Made by a program: the position numbers and the translations under genes. Shown here one piece after another: positions 1 to 10,924 of a stretch of 64,000 bases of DNA. Positions within the stretch are counted from its first letter, which is position 1, and each line of letters starts with the position of its first letter. Source of the DNA: Hermatobates lingyangjiaoensis (lineage: Eukaryota; Arthropoda; Insecta; Hemiptera; Hermatobatidae); contig JAPFBL010001928.1 in assembly GCA_026182355.1 (NCBI GenBank), forward strand, positions 7,563,904-7,627,903, read 5' to 3'. The notes beneath the pieces are model-generated. The model was not told the origin of the DNA. It made no database searches and was given only the letters and a program-made list of their open reading frames with translations.

Positions 1-257
1 TAAATTAGTTAATTTTATTATTGCAAAACAATTATAAATTTATCCTATTATATTATAATAATTTAATTTAGGTACCTAATCCACTATTATACAATAATTA
101 ATAAAGTGCATACTGTAATATTTTATATTTCTAGCAAATATATGCACATAAACTTAATCTCTAGATTCTAATCATATAATTAGATAAGTTAAAAGAAATT
201 TATAATTACAATCAAGGATGGGAAAGGCAACATTTTTTTAATAAATATATAATAACT
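1..257. other. AT-rich sequence, no feature
   Basis: Very AT-rich DNA with no usable reading frame, tRNA box pair or repeat that recurs elsewhere in the window. Confidence 0.5.
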
Positions 258-435
258 ATATTCCAAATAGAAATCGTGGAACATATTTTTCATTTTATTT
301 TATTAGTCAGCATTGTGATGTAAGGTAAGTCGTTTACAAGAACTGTTCTCACATGAAAATAGTATTTTAAATCTTGCATTTATTTGTATTTTCTACATCT
401 TTTCTCGTTTCTTTCTCGAACTATAAAATATTATG
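258..435 (+). repeat. Left arm of 1.75-kb inverted repeat
   Basis: About 170 bp here reappears in reverse complement at 1836-2008 with a handful of mismatches and small indels. The best conserved part reads outward from AAATAGAAATCGTGGAAC to TGCATTTATTTGTATTTTC. The arms enclose 1.4 kb that contains a second, smaller palindrome (977-1216). No protein is encoded. It could be a non-autonomous fold-back element or two opposed copies of one repeat. I see no convincing target duplication outside the arms. Confidence 0.8.
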
Positions 436-976
436 ACCAAATAACTAATATTCCATAGTTTTTTGGAAAATATTTTTTTTGGTAATAGGTCTTATTGTTA
501 TCAAATACCTTTTAATTAAAAAAGAAATTAGTTTCTGTAAATAAAGAAGAAATCCATTCCTATAAAAATTGAATTTCATTTATCTACAGAAACCTGTTTA
601 AATCAAATTGCAATCTCATTTTCTAATAAGTAGAAGTTAGGGTTTTTTTTATGTAAATATAACATTATATTACATTTCAAATATGATTCCTTTTAATAAA
701 TAAATCACTTATCTGTGTTAATAATATTAATTGTATCTAAAATTTATTTTTTTCATATTTGAATCCAATTTTCTAATAAAAAAAATGTTTATATTTTTTG
801 TAAATATATATACTTTCACTTTGATTTCGATACTTACTCTCACACTCACAATGAAGTAATAATTAATTAATTATATACGAAGATTACATAAACTTTTTAC
901 AGAATTTTAATCAAATCTGACTAACAGTATAAGTACTACTATTCATTAACTGTGCCATCTCATATAACGTGTTATT

Positions 977-1216
977 TACTCATGTTAGGAAAAGAATTAA
1001 GTCTCACACAAAAAAAGTTTATTACAAGAAACTAAACAACGCGTTTCGAACACTTGATGTTCTTCTTCAGGTTACATCTAGAAAAAAATATATATGCATT
1101 CTAAATATTTTTCAGGATGTAACCTGAAGAAGGACATCAAGTGTTCGAAACGCATTGTTTAGTTTGTTATAATAAACTTTTTTGTGTGGATACTTAATAC
1201 TTTTCCTAACATAAGT
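977..1216. mobile_element. Fold-back (family M) with hammerhead-like core
   Basis: A palindrome whose arms of about 100 bp run from CATGTTAGGAAAAG inward to the TTCTTCAGGTTACATC region, with a short AT-rich spacer. Related arms occur at 36565-36690, 41196-41425, 54139-54275 and 54361-54512; they share the tail that ends in TTTTTTGTGTGGAT. The right arm carries the ribozyme-like core described at 1124-1154. Read as an inverted pair of a PLE-type terminal sequence (inference). It is nested within the 258-2008 inverted repeat. Confidence 0.75.
1124..1154 (+). ncRNA. Hammerhead-like motif, degenerate
   Basis: CTGAAGA (1124-1130), one extra A, helix II GGACA/TGTTC with loop TCAAG, then GAA and ACGC. 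ACGC departs from the palindromic ACGT expected for helix III, so the core base U16.1 is lost and self-cleavage is unlikely. The left arm carries the same motif on the minus strand. Confidence 0.5.
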
Positions 1217-1835
1217 ACTACTAATATTATTATTCAAACTGAATATGACTAATTTTATAAATACATATCAATCCACTTCTTATATATTCAATTGTAGTTT
1301 TATACACATCATTAATAATTAAATTGTAAATCAACTGTCATATTAGATAGTGGTTATTATCGTTTTAGGAATTCTTATGTAAATTCCTGCACTGGTATTA
1401 AAATGGGAAGGACATGAAATCATCGTAATTCTAATATTTATCACAGTTTTAAAATACTAATCAACTGATGAATTGATTTATTTTGATTCACATAAAAGTT
1501 TTTATTCAACCCTCAAATTTTTTTTTTATTTTAATATTTTTTTTAATCTCAACATAATGGAATTATCGTTTTAAACTGGATTCTATTTCAAATTCCTTAT
1601 TCCAAAATCAATTATAATTTTAAAATAATTAATATTTTGTAAATTAATTAAATTATTTTTAATTTAATAATAAATATTTTAATCAATAAGAATGTGTGCT
1701 TTTGTGTTTAAATTTAATTTAGTTGCTGTTTTCAAAAATGTCTTATGTCTCTTCCTTTACCTCAGAGTTCTTATTATATCATAACCAAACATCAAAGGAA
1801 AAGATAAGTGCTTAAAAAAAATAGCAACAATTTTT

Positions 1836-2008
1836 TATAATTTTTTATAGTTGGTGAAAGAAAACAGAAAAGGTGTAGAAAATACAAATAAATGCAAGAT
1901 TTAAAATATTTTCATGTGAGAACAGTGCTTGTAAACGAATTACCTTACATCACAATGCTGACTAATAAAATATAATGAAAAATATGTTCCACGATTTCTA
2001 TTTAATAT
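1836..2008 (-). repeat. Right arm of 1.75-kb inverted repeat
   Basis: Reverse complement of 258-435. Identity appears to be around 90 percent by eye. Differences are substitutions and 1-4 base indels, as expected for aged copies rather than an assembly fold. Confidence 0.8.
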
Positions 2009-2980
2009 TGACTAGTTTTTTACTTGTTCAAAATTTGTTGTTTTTTTGTTAAAGTGTTTTACATGATATCGTTTTTTGACAATATCAATATACTCGTAAA
2101 TATGCTTTAAATGTTCAAATGAAAAACATTTAATTTATATTGATATTATAAATGGAAAATAGCTTCTAATAGATTTAAGTTATACTAAATATATACTAGG
2201 ACTAATATAACATATATTTATATTAATACTAACGTGCATTATTATCAATATTGCAATATTGTTTCCTTCGTTACTATGTAGTCTTTCTCGCCTGAATATG
2301 CTCTTGGCAATCTTGTGAAAAACCTATTTTTTTTTTTAAAGACAAAAGTAGAAATATATGAATTAGAAAAAAAAAACTACTGGAAATAACATAACTGAAA
2401 TAAATTGAACATTAAAATATACTCTCATTTTTTAACTGAAGCGAGTCCCATTTCTTGACTTCCTTATTTTTTTTTTAATATATACCTTAATATATTATCA
2501 CTTAATATTGAAATAAAATTAATAGAATATTCAGTTAATTTTTTTTAAAAAAAAAAAGAAAAAAAATTTTTTCTCAAAAGTTAATCGTTTTGAAATGAAT
2601 TGGAAGTCATTTATGAAAATAGAGACAATTGGGCAGATGAATATTGATGACATTGGCTTTAAAAGCGGTTTAACTTGTTTTCTGTTGTACCTACATCATT
2701 TGATTTCTGTTGTTTATTTTACACCTCGTTAGAAGTGAGGTGTGGTCATGAATAAATATCTAATAACGCTATTTAAGATGCTTGATTCATAGGGTTTATT
2801 CAATTTTAATGGACTATCTTCCTATTGTGTTTAATGAAGGAACATTTTTATTTTTTTTTTTTTTTTTGTGTAACAGTCATGTAATCAGTAAATAATATTT
2901 GCTAAATATTCAGCACTTTTTTTTTTTAATCAACTTAGAACTTAGTTGAAGAAACAATCTAATAAAATATTACACATAGC

Positions 2981-2984
<4 letters not shown>
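2009..2984. other. AT-rich spacer, no gene
   Basis: Homopolymer-rich AT sequence, including A and T runs near 2540-2575 and 2850-2868. No reading frame, tRNA-like boxes or recurring family found. Confidence 0.5.

Positions 2985-3019
<35 letters not shown>
2985..3019. repeat. (TA)n microsatellite
   Basis: Uninterrupted TA dinucleotide run, the first of about 40 such tracts. Other long ones lie near 5040, 5250, 20291, 25102, 27042, 33476, 35650, 37013, 39430, 46552, 47134, 48960, 49980, 50565, 50717, 51246, 55305, 55560, 56600, 59399, 59690, 60810 and 61045. From 20 kb onward most of them abut a fold-back arm. Confidence 0.95.
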
Positions 3020-3022
<3 letters not shown>

Positions 3023-3350
3023 AGGTGAAATACATTTACGCACATTGTGCTGGGCTCCCCAGTAAACCAGGCTACCAACTAAAGCTTTTCTTCTTGGACA
3101 CTAACCTGGAACTGTTTCCCACATTACCTCAGGCTAGGCCATTCATTTCCTTACGAAAGGCATCCTTGGATTTAGAATTAGTTATTCTCTACTAGGTGCC
3201 TCTTTTTTGTAGAGACGATCCTATTGACTAGGCCGTCTATCATTTTCCACACATCAGCTCACTCTATCATTTTAATGGTTTCTGGTGAGAATATACTAAT
3301 TCTCTTCACCAAATCACTTCTCTGGCTATTCCATTTCTTGCATGCAAAGA
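3020..3350. other. GC-richer unidentified segment
   Basis: Markedly richer in G+C than its surroundings and free of simple repeats. It begins exactly at the end of the (TA)n tract. Neither strand gives a long open frame. It may be the decayed 3' part of a retroelement, but I recognise no domain. Confidence 0.3.
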
Positions 3351-3739
3351 AACACATAGCTAATTAAAATTTAATATTAATTTAACAACAGTTATTTATT
3401 TCTATATGACTGTACTTGGTCCAGCTTAATGTACATTAATGTTAATTATTGTTAATTATAATTTTAATTAATGTTAATGAAATTACAACAATTCATTAAA
3501 AATATCGATGAATATTTCAAATATTCTTATTATTTCTTAAAAAACATCTTCTCTAATGAAGTATAAGGGCATCATAGTATTTTATTTGTATTCAAGTATA
3601 AAATATCGCTGTCATGCATACATATTCTGAGAAAAAGAAATAAGTTACACCATATTAACATGAATAAGTATTTCAATAATTTAATTATTAAATTTAAATA
3701 ATTAAATATAAAAATCAAATTAAATGGTTCGATGGACTA

Positions 3740-4062
3740 ACAAAAGAATTATAACCAAAATAACACACATAGATACAGATATAACTCACTTTTATATGCC
3801 AACCATTGTCGAAATTTTAAGATTGATGGATTAAAGTTTTGCTTTGGGCTTAGCATCAACTCAAGCAAAACGTTTGTCAAACTGCTTTCCTCATCAAACC
3901 ATCAAATGCAACCTGACTATTTTATATCTGTTTTACGCTTTTAAACACTGTCACTTAATCATAATAAAAACAGGAATGAATAAGAGATATGACGACAATT
4001 GTCGAAATATAGAAGCGAGTTATGTCTGTGTCTATCTTTGTGTTAATTTTTTTATTTTTTTT
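3740..4062. mobile_element. Degenerate fold-back (family I)
   Basis: Opposed arms at about 3757-3822 (minus) and 3988-4056 (plus) share a stretch ending GTCGAAATATAGAAGTGAG and continuing into TCTGTGTCTATCTTTGTG. Near 3990 the plus arm keeps TGACGAC, AATT and GTC followed by GAAATATA, that is, helix II GAC/GTC then GAA and ATAT. CTGATGA itself is damaged. Family I recurs at 5150, 46697, 50750 and 57938. Confidence 0.55.
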
Positions 4063-4110
4063 ATAATTAAATGTAAATAAAGAATGCCATATAAGTACAT
4101 ATAAATAATT

Positions 4111-4337
4111 TAATAAGAAATAATATAAAAATAATACAAATACATAAATAATTTAACAAGAAATAATATAAAAATAATACAAACACAAATAAATAATTCA
4201 ATAAGAAATGATATAAAAATAATACAAATACAAATAAATAATTTAACAAAAATAATACAAATACAAATAAATAATTTAATAAGAAATAATATAAAAATAA
4301 TACAAATGCAAATAAATAATTTAACAAGAAATAATAT
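4111..4337. repeat. 45-bp tandem repeat, about 5 copies
   Basis: AT-only minisatellite with unit beginning AAGAAATAATATAAAAATAA. One unit is short by 12 bases. It produces a spurious 86-residue minus-strand frame rich in Leu, Phe and Val. Confidence 0.85.
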
Positions 4338-4339
4338 GA

Positions 4340-5032
4340 ATATTTTATCAGTCCAAATATAGTGGTAAGAATAAACGATAGTAAAATAAATTATATAAGA
4401 AGATTAAGAATGTAATCACAGTGCAAGACTCTGTTCCCTATAGGGAGAAAGGGCATTCTCTGATGTTAATATTTTTGTAACCATGTACATAAATATAGAA
4501 TTATCAGATTTACAGCTAGTATCATTTAAATAACTGAGTTTTCAAACAAGGTTTTCCAATACGGATTTTTATTTAAAAAAAACAATATATTTTTCTTTTT
4601 CACTTTTTTCTACATTTGAATTAAATCGATTAAACATAGAATTAAAAGAAAATATTATTTTTCCAGTTATTAAATGATAGTTATATTTTGAGTATTAATT
4701 CAGTAAGGCTTGTAGGCTTTGTAGAGGTATGCATCATAGTAGACTGACATGAAGAAATCGCTTGGGGCTAGATTAAAGTTTCTCCTTGAGATCTGTCTTT
4801 GTCACTCATGTTCACCCTTTTCAGAAGGTTCTATCAACATAATATAAGCAACGGAAATCTTAGGATAAATTCTACTTTATTTATGATAAATATATCCTTG
4901 TACAATGTACCAACAATATAATAATAATAATAATAATAATAGCCATTTTTATTTCACAAAAATAATTACACTTGTTAATAAAATGTACATATATATTCTT
5001 TTTTTTTTGATAAAACTTGTATATATCTATAA

Positions 5033-5037
<5 letters not shown>
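4340..5037. other. AT-rich spacer
   Basis: No gene or recurring family seen. Contains a short (AAT)n run at about 4916-4940. Confidence 0.4.
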
Positions 5038-5063
<26 letters not shown>

Positions 5064-5149
5064 TCTTTTGTGTGTATCTTTATTTGTTTTTTCTCTTTCA
5101 TGTGTTAACTATATATATAATATATATAATTAACTATATATATACCAAT

Positions 5150-5276
5150 TAAAAAGAAGATAGCACACAGGAATAACTCACTTCTATATTTCGACCATCG
5201 TCGCAATCAGGAGACGAAGAGTCTCGCAGGTAGGCAGAGCAGCGACTCGTATATATATATATATATATATATATAT
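5150..5276 (-). mobile_element. Family I single arm next to (TA)n
   Basis: On the minus strand the order is GAGTCGCTGCTCTGC, CTGATTG, CGACGATGGTCG, AAATATAGAAGTGAG. The ribozyme-like core is damaged (CTGANGA reads CTGATTG). The arm is bounded by (TA)n at 5250-5276. Sister copies are at 46697-46797 and 50750-50873. Confidence 0.55.
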
Positions 5277-5278
5277 GT

Positions 5279-5497
5279 TACAATAGGGGCTTTTTTCCAA
5301 TTGTGAAAGTAGGCCCACTTCTGGGTATAGGCCATTCCTAACTCAATCCATTTTCTCCAATCTCGAGAGACTCTGAACCACATTAGTTCCGCTGTTTCTT
5401 TAGATTCATTTTCCCAACTTCTTTGTCTTCCCACTTTTCTTCTAATTTATCAAGGACACCATTCAGTAATTATTTTTGCCCATCTATTGTTCTTCAT
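5279..5497 (-). pseudogene. LINE reverse transcriptase, C-terminal remnant
   Basis: The minus strand gives the typical extreme C-terminus of a non-LTR retrotransposon polyprotein. A stretch reads RWAKIITEWCP, then after a stop and frame shift VGRQRSWENE, then a W.RVSRDWRKWIELGMAYTQKW block. The last matches the tail in which a tryptophan, an RDR/K-W pair and EAY.Q.W close the protein. Upstream reverse transcriptase and endonuclease domains are missing, so it is 5'-truncated. It ends at a (TA)n tract. In-frame stops make it a fossil. Clade cannot be fixed from this tail alone. Confidence 0.7.
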
Positions 5498-5651
5498 TCT
5501 TATATTAATATAAATTAATTATTAATATTTACAATATTTTTGACGCCTTATTTTGAGTTTTGAGTGCTCACTAATTTAAAAATATGATCTGAATCAGTAT
5601 TAACTTTATTATAAGTAGACTTATTATTCAATGTTAATTAATAGTAGGATT

Positions 5652-5930
5652 TGTTAGGTTAGGTTGCAGTGGCGGTTCCTCAAGAGGAGGCCACAAGGAT
5701 GATTCATTCTATATTAAGTGTTTGCGTAAATGTATTTACAGTAGGGTTCTTTAACGAGTACCTGACATCGTGCAGGCTTGGGACTGACGGCTTAACTTCC
5801 TGTCGGATGGATGACGTGCTGAGGTTTATTCACCTCCCACGTGAATAAATCGAGGGCCAAAGTGGATACTGAACCACTGATCTATGAGCCAGAAACGAGC
5901 ACCATTGGACTAACCTGGCCCCCTTAATTA
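5652..5930 (-). mobile_element. tRNA-derived SINE, tail type 1
   Basis: Minus-strand SINE with a decayed tRNA-like head (5860-5930), a core containing CCGTCAGTCCCAAGCCTG and TGTCAGGTACTCGTTAAAGA, and a 3' end that finishes in AACCTAACCTAAC. The B box is damaged in this copy. Transcription, if any, would be by RNA polymerase III. The middle of the tail is deleted. Confidence 0.8.
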
Positions 5931-6002
5931 ATAAAAACTGTTAAATTAATAATTATTATTATGAAGAAATATGTAAATTCTGATATGTAAAGGTCAGTTA
6001 AG

Positions 6003-6314
6003 GGCTAGGTTAGCTCAGTGGTTAACTTACTTGTCCCTGGACTGGTAGTCCGGGGTTCAATCCCCACCTGGACCACGATAAATTCACGCAGGAGTTGAAT
6101 AAATCTGAGTAAATCATCGTCCCTCGGAGAGGAAGTTAAGCCGTCGGTCCCGAGCCTGTACGATGTCAGCTATTCGTTAAAGATCCCTACTCGAAATGCT
6201 CTTGAGTTAGGCAAAATTTAAGACTCCCAATGATCTGTAGATTCACCGATCAAACAAAAAGGCGGTAAACGGCTGACGTTATCACCCTCTAGGGGATTGG
6301 TTTAAAAAAAAAAA
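6003..6314 (+). mobile_element. tRNA-derived SINE, tail type 2
   Basis: The best full-length plus-strand copy. A box TAGCTCAGTGG at 6010 and B box GGTTCAATCCC at 6054 fit the polymerase III consensus (TRGCNNAGYNGG, GGTTCRANNCC). The core includes GTTAAGCCGTCGGTCCCGAG. Its 3' end differs from the AACCT-tailed copies: a hairpin-prone CGGTAAACGGCTGACGTTA, then CTAGGGGATTGGTTT and an A run. A different 3' tail on one head/core suggests a different LINE partner (inference). Confidence 0.85.
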
Positions 6315-6319
6315 AGGTT

Positions 6320-6950
6320 AGTTAAGAACAAAACATCTATTAAAAAAATAATTTTCCTGATAACACAAATGTAAACAATTCTGGCATTTAAACAAAGATG
6401 TAAATTCTGCTTGATTAGTAAATAGTTCTAGAAGTCGTAATTGAAATAAATGTAAATAGTCGTATAAATGCTATTATTTGTGAGAAAAGGAGAAAACAAA
6501 TGCTGAATATAAACTACACACCACGAGTCTTCTAACACACTAGCTTTGCAAGTAGGTATTGTTGGTATTCATTCATGATAGTGAGGAAAATATATTACGT
6601 CTTCACTTAGTGTTTGAAACGCGGCGTAAAATAAATTCCTTGTGGTTTAAAAAACATAATTTATATTAAAGTCTTTTTTGAAAAAAAATATGATAGTATT
6701 ATTGCTTAAAAAAGTCTATGAAATATCTGCAGTCACAGATTGGTAAACATCCTCATGGCAGCTGTATGTATGTTTTATACTATTGTGAGTTTAAGCAGAT
6801 ATTGTCATGAAAATACTGAAATATTGTATTTTAAACGAGAATATGCAGGATATCTGATGTTTATGAAAAATCGTCACAAAAAACTGAATACTATTGTTTT
6901 ATAATGCAATATTGATCTACTAAATTGAAGAAATGGTCCACACGGACTAC
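6320..6950. other. AT-rich spacer
   Basis: No reading frame or recurring repeat recognised. Confidence 0.4.
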
Positions 6951-6954
6951 AAAA

Positions 6955-7147
6955 CTTTAAATTACACAAAACACTACACAGAAAAAAGATAAAATACATA
7001 CTTACTAAATTCAATATTAGGAACTGTTGGTCGTCATCAGGAGAAGACTAGAACAGAGGATGAACAACAGTTCGAAATATGGAATTTAGTACTCGTAAGT
7101 GTGGATTTTATCTTTTTTTTTTGTGTCGTATTTTGTGTAATTTAAAC
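6955..7147. mobile_element. Fold-back with degenerate hammerhead-like core
   Basis: Arms at 6955-7045 and 7055-7147 pair over TTTAAATTACACAAAA and the AAAAAGATAAAATAC region. The minus strand has CTGATGA, an extra C, then GACCAACAGTTC, but the following GAA has decayed. The plus arm keeps CAGTTCGAAATATGG. Confidence 0.6.
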
Positions 7148-7312
7148 TTATATTGATCTATTCTGATTTACAGAATTAATATATCTAGTAGAAAGAAAAA
7201 AAAAGTTAATAATAATCGTTTAGTAAAAAAGTAATTTATTTTTTAACATATCTGTTTCTTTCTGTAACGTATTTATGTTTATAAATATTGATACAGCTTC
7301 TCGACCCCTTAT

Positions 7313-7505
7313 TCATACAAATCAAACTGGGTTTATGAGGATTTGGTCTAAAGAATCAACTACTGATCATAAGCTGACGTTTCGACAAAAATCGTTTGAA
7401 ATTTTCTTATCGAATATTGTATAAGACTAAACGTCATAAACGTTGAGTTATAATCAGTATTTATTCTTTAGGCCAAATCCTCAAAAAGTCAGTTTGAATT
7501 TATGA
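7313..7505. mobile_element. Fold-back, PLE-terminal type
   Basis: Imperfect palindrome. Left arm: AAACTGGGTTTATGAGGATT, GTCTAAAGAAT, CTGACGTTTCGACAAAAA. Right arm: AAACGTCATAAACGTTGA, TATTCTTTAGGCCAAATCCT. The TTTCG/CGAAAC-like core resembles the sequence around GAA-ACGT in the better hammerhead copies, but CTGANGA cannot be recognised. Confidence 0.5.
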
Positions 7506-8964
7506 TTATAATTATATCTTTTTTTTTCTTATTTATTCATAAGTTAAGAATCTGTTTGTAAAAATCGCTCATTTTGTTGTTCTTTTGTTTGAATGAATCA
7601 GATTGTTCTGGGAAATGAGTTTTGACTGATGTAATATACAATCACACTCATTGCATGGACACGCGTCTATGTGACTGATTGCCTTATTAGAAGGTGCCCA
7701 TTATTTTATAGAGCTGTACCCTGATGAAAATAATTATAGCAGAATCTACCGTCTTTCTTGTTTAATTTCCTTCTAGCAAAGATAAAACTAACAATTTCAC
7801 TCTGGAAGATGAACAATATCCGAAACCGGTAGTACTGTCCTTTTCCGAAAATAAGACACTGTCTTACTTTCTTTTTAGGTACAAAATACGTGCTAGGGCT
7901 TACTATATTTTTGGGGGAAGGGCTTCAACTAGATAAGTAGAAGTATATATTTTTGTTTAATAATAATTTATATACATAAATTTAAATTTATTCAATTACA
8001 GTCATGTTATCTTCGTCTGGAACATATTAATAAATTATTAAATTTGTTTTAACGTTCTGATTTCCCTATAATTTCATTTCCTGTAGAATCATTGGTCGAA
8101 TTTCTCATGTCTTTCAATATAGCTATATTTTTTAACGATTTATATTTTTCACATTATTTTAACTAGGGCTTATATATTTGGGGATGTTGTATTTTCTGAA
8201 AAAGACGGCAAAAAAAGTAGATTTAAGAGATAAGATGGCGCAGTCTTCTATAACTATTAATAACAACTTTTATGATATTACCAATTGTAAAATCATACTG
8301 TTGGAATATTTCTAGAAATAGTTTGTAAATTTATACCCACGAAATGCTTTATGATATTCCACATAAAGTTAATGTTATAAAGACAATTGGTGTATAGAAG
8401 TACAATGGCACTTAGATATGATGATTCAATTATTTTTAGATATATTTGATGAGCTTCACTTGTTCTCTGTCTCTCTCGCACGGGTTCTTATTCATGCTGT
8501 CTGCTTCTCCTATTCATTTATTCATTTGACTCCCTTCTCTGTCAGGAAAGCCTGCGTGTCTTTCTCTCTAACTCTTTATTTTATTCACTATAGCCAGTTA
8601 GACGTCACAACAAGTTTTGTTCTTTGTAGCTCAAAAAAAAAAAGTTTCTTTCATTTCTAAAAATTATAACTCTTTTTTTTTGTTTCAAAATATTTCTGAA
8701 AAATAAACAATAATGTTTCCTATTATATGATTAAATTAACCGACTGAGATCCAATTCAGTAAAGTCCTTACAATTTGCACAAAAAAAAAGAAGATATAAA
8801 TTGACCACAAGTTGATTTTGATAATGTTATTAAAAATAATAATTATTAATAAAAAAAAAGTTACTAAAAAATCTCCCCGATTCAGGTGCATTAATATTTC
8901 AAATAAATCATTTCATATTTGTAAAATTGCTTAATTGTGTGGAATTAATGCTTGTAATCCAATG
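7506..8964. other. Unassigned AT-rich region
   Basis: No gene recognised. At 7801-7845 the run GAAGATGAACAATATCCG then AAACCGGTAGTACTG resembles the family G core seen near 34500 and may be a remnant. Two short frames at 8293-8660 overlap on opposite strands and show no domain. Confidence 0.3.
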
Positions 8965-9285
8965 TAGATTAGGTTAGGTTAGGTTGCAGTGGCAGTCCCA
9001 CAAGGGAACACACATAGGCCGAGCATTGGCCCTTTGTGATACCACACAATGAAGATTGATTTTACAGTGGGTGTCCTAATTTTTGTCTAACTCAAATGTA
9101 TTTAGAGTAGGGATCTTTAACGAGTACCTGAAATCGTACAGGCTCGGGACCGACGGTTCAGCGTCCTTCTCATAGGGACGACGTGCTCAGATTTATTCAC
9201 CTCCCGCATGAAAAAATCGAGGGCCAGGTGGGGATCGAACCCCGATTCTATCAGTTTCAGAGGCGAGCACGTAACCACTGAGCAC
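8965..9285 (-). mobile_element. tRNA-derived SINE, tail type 1
   Basis: Minus-strand copy ending in a TTAGG-type run (GATTAGGTTAGGTTAGGTTG at 8966-8985, read on the plus strand). The tail contains CCCTTGTGGGACTGCC and CAAAGGGCCAATGC. The core is complete and the B box reads GGGGTTCGATCCCC. The A box region merges with the next, oppositely oriented SINE. Confidence 0.85.
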
Positions 9286-9440
9286 ATTAGTGTATGCCAG
9301 GTACTCTTAAAGATCCCTACTCGAAGTGCACTTGAGTTAGGCAAAATTGAAGACTCCCAATGTAGAATCAACGATTAAACAAAAAGCCGGTAAACGGCTG
9401 ACGTTATCACCTGCTAGGGGATCGGTTTAAACAAAAAAAA
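9286..9440 (+). mobile_element. SINE 3' half, tail type 2, inverted to its neighbour
   Basis: Plus-strand 3' half: GCCAGGTACTC, AAAGATCCCTACTC, then the type 2 end CGGTAAACGGCTGACGTTA, CTAGGGGATCGGTTT and an A-rich end. It abuts the 5' end of the minus-strand copy at 8965-9285, making an inverted pair with two different tails. Confidence 0.8.
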
Positions 9441-9779
9441 ATATGAAACATGCTACAATAAAATTAAAAAACAAACAAAACATGCATATTGCTGTATGAA
9501 ATTCAAAGAGAAAGATTTTTTCCATTTCTTAATTTATATCATTTAAATTAAAATTTATGTTTTTTAAATTCAACATAAATATAATTGCATAAAATGTTAC
9601 ATATAAAAATGTAATTAATAAACGTGTTTATAGAATTTAAGGGATGTATAGTTAATACTTTATAACTATTTAGTATTTTAATTGAACGCTGAAAACTATT
9701 GAAACAAGGTTTAGTATCTGTTATTCAAGTTTTAAATTTTTCTTTAGAAAAAGGTATTAATGAAGTCATCTATGATTTT

Positions 9780-9950
9780 TTTTTAGATTTGAATTAATTT
9801 AAAGAAATTCTAATCTTCCGCTAATGGAAAAATATCAAATGTTTCAATCAACTTTTTAGTATATCGTATAATAAATATAATTTATAAAGAAAATATTTGT
9901 TTCTCACGGAATTATTGCGATCTAGTTAAAGTTAAAGTGTTTCTATGCAC
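9780..9950 (+). repeat. Dispersed repeat P, copy 1
   Basis: About 170 bp is repeated in the same orientation at 12545-12735 (for example GAATTAATTTAAA, TAATCTTCC, CTAATGG, AGAAAATATTTGTTTCTCAC). Estimated identity is near 80 percent. No coding capacity. Confidence 0.65.
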
Positions 9951-10045
9951 GCCATGTTGCATGGTCATGGGGATTCTTTTAAAGCTAATGGACGATATCG
10001 GTTAAAGGCCTAGTGAATTGTCAGTGAAGAATGCAAATGTTTTTT

Positions 10046-10070
10046 TTTTTTAAAAAAAAAAAAGGCGTGC
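10046..10070. repeat. T run followed by A run
   Basis: About 11 T then 12 A form a perfect homopolymer palindrome. Confidence 0.8.
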
Positions 10071-10197
10071 AGTAAGAATTGATAAAGAAAGTTGAGTGAC
10101 GCGAGTTACTTTAAAAGAACGGACAGACAGACAGACAGAAGAGTGCGTAAGATAAAAAGCTTGGCATGGGTTGAACTGGCCTCTTCCGCTACCAACG

Positions 10198-10219
10198 CCC
10201 CCCCCCCCCCCCCCCCCCC
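10198..10219 (+). repeat. Poly-C tract (22 bp)
   Basis: Uninterrupted C run. A short (GACA)n run lies just upstream near 10121-10138. Similar poly-C/G tracts occur at 20006-20021, 25311-25330 and 59883-59896. Confidence 0.9.
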
Positions 10220-10224
10220 GATAA

Positions 10225-10875
10225 TCTCCCCCTTCATCCATATTCAATTGCCATTGCCTCTGCTGTTGGCCACTCCTCCAGCAAAACAGAATATTGTATA
10301 TTCTGCGATACTACAACGTCCCCGCCTCTTCCAACACCGTGTGAAAACCAATTACCAACCAATTTCCTTAATTCCTTCATAATTTGTGTAACGCTTCGAA
10401 TCTCTGATGCAATATGCTTTCATTCCCCCCATTCGAGTATCTACATTTATATTCTAACTGTGCTTCTATCAGTATTTTATTTTTAAGCAAGACTAAAAAT
10501 AGAAATTGTCATAACTCACGAGCTATGCAAAGAGGTATTGTATGGTATTTCCTTACTATCATAAAAATGGTCTTTTTGCAATAACGGATTTTAAAATACA
10601 TCATATTATTAAAGTGGCCAAAGAATATTGTCTTGTTTAAATTTGACAAGACATTGTCTACAATAGTGAAAATGCCCATAATTCTATTACATATGCTTAA
10701 ATACTCAATATTTATATTCACGAATTTTTTTAGGTTTCAGTTATTTTCCTCTTAATATTCATTAATATTTTATAATTCATTAAGTTCTTATTATATATAT
10801 TTCCTCATTTTCTTTAGTTTCACTTATTATTCCTCACCTTTTCACTTATCCCTTGTTTATTTTTTTTACTTAACT
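10225..10875. other. Unassigned AT-rich region
   Basis: No gene recognised. Frames here are short and lack domains. Confidence 0.3.
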
Positions 10876-10880
10876 TGAAT

Positions 10881-10921
10881 CGGGCACGCATGTGGCAACA
10901 CTGTAGATCTCCAAACTGTCG
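10881..10921 (+). mobile_element. Family D 5' fragment
   Basis: CGGGCACGCATGTGGCAACA and CTCCAAACTGTC match the start of the family D unit at 35080 and 56398 (GGGCGCGCATGCGGCAACAC, TCTCCAACCGTC). The ribozyme-like part is absent. Confidence 0.6.
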
Positions 10922-10924
10922 TTT

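Noticed and set aside
3020..3350. Protein-coding gene fragment
   Set aside because: Composition is suggestive, but every frame has frequent stops and no domain was recognised.
6003..6075. Functional tRNA gene
   Set aside because: A and B boxes are good, but the anticodon arm does not fold and the same head recurs in many SINE copies.
8966..8985. Telomere or interstitial telomeric array
   Set aside because: Only three TTAGG-type units, always at the end of SINE tail type 1.
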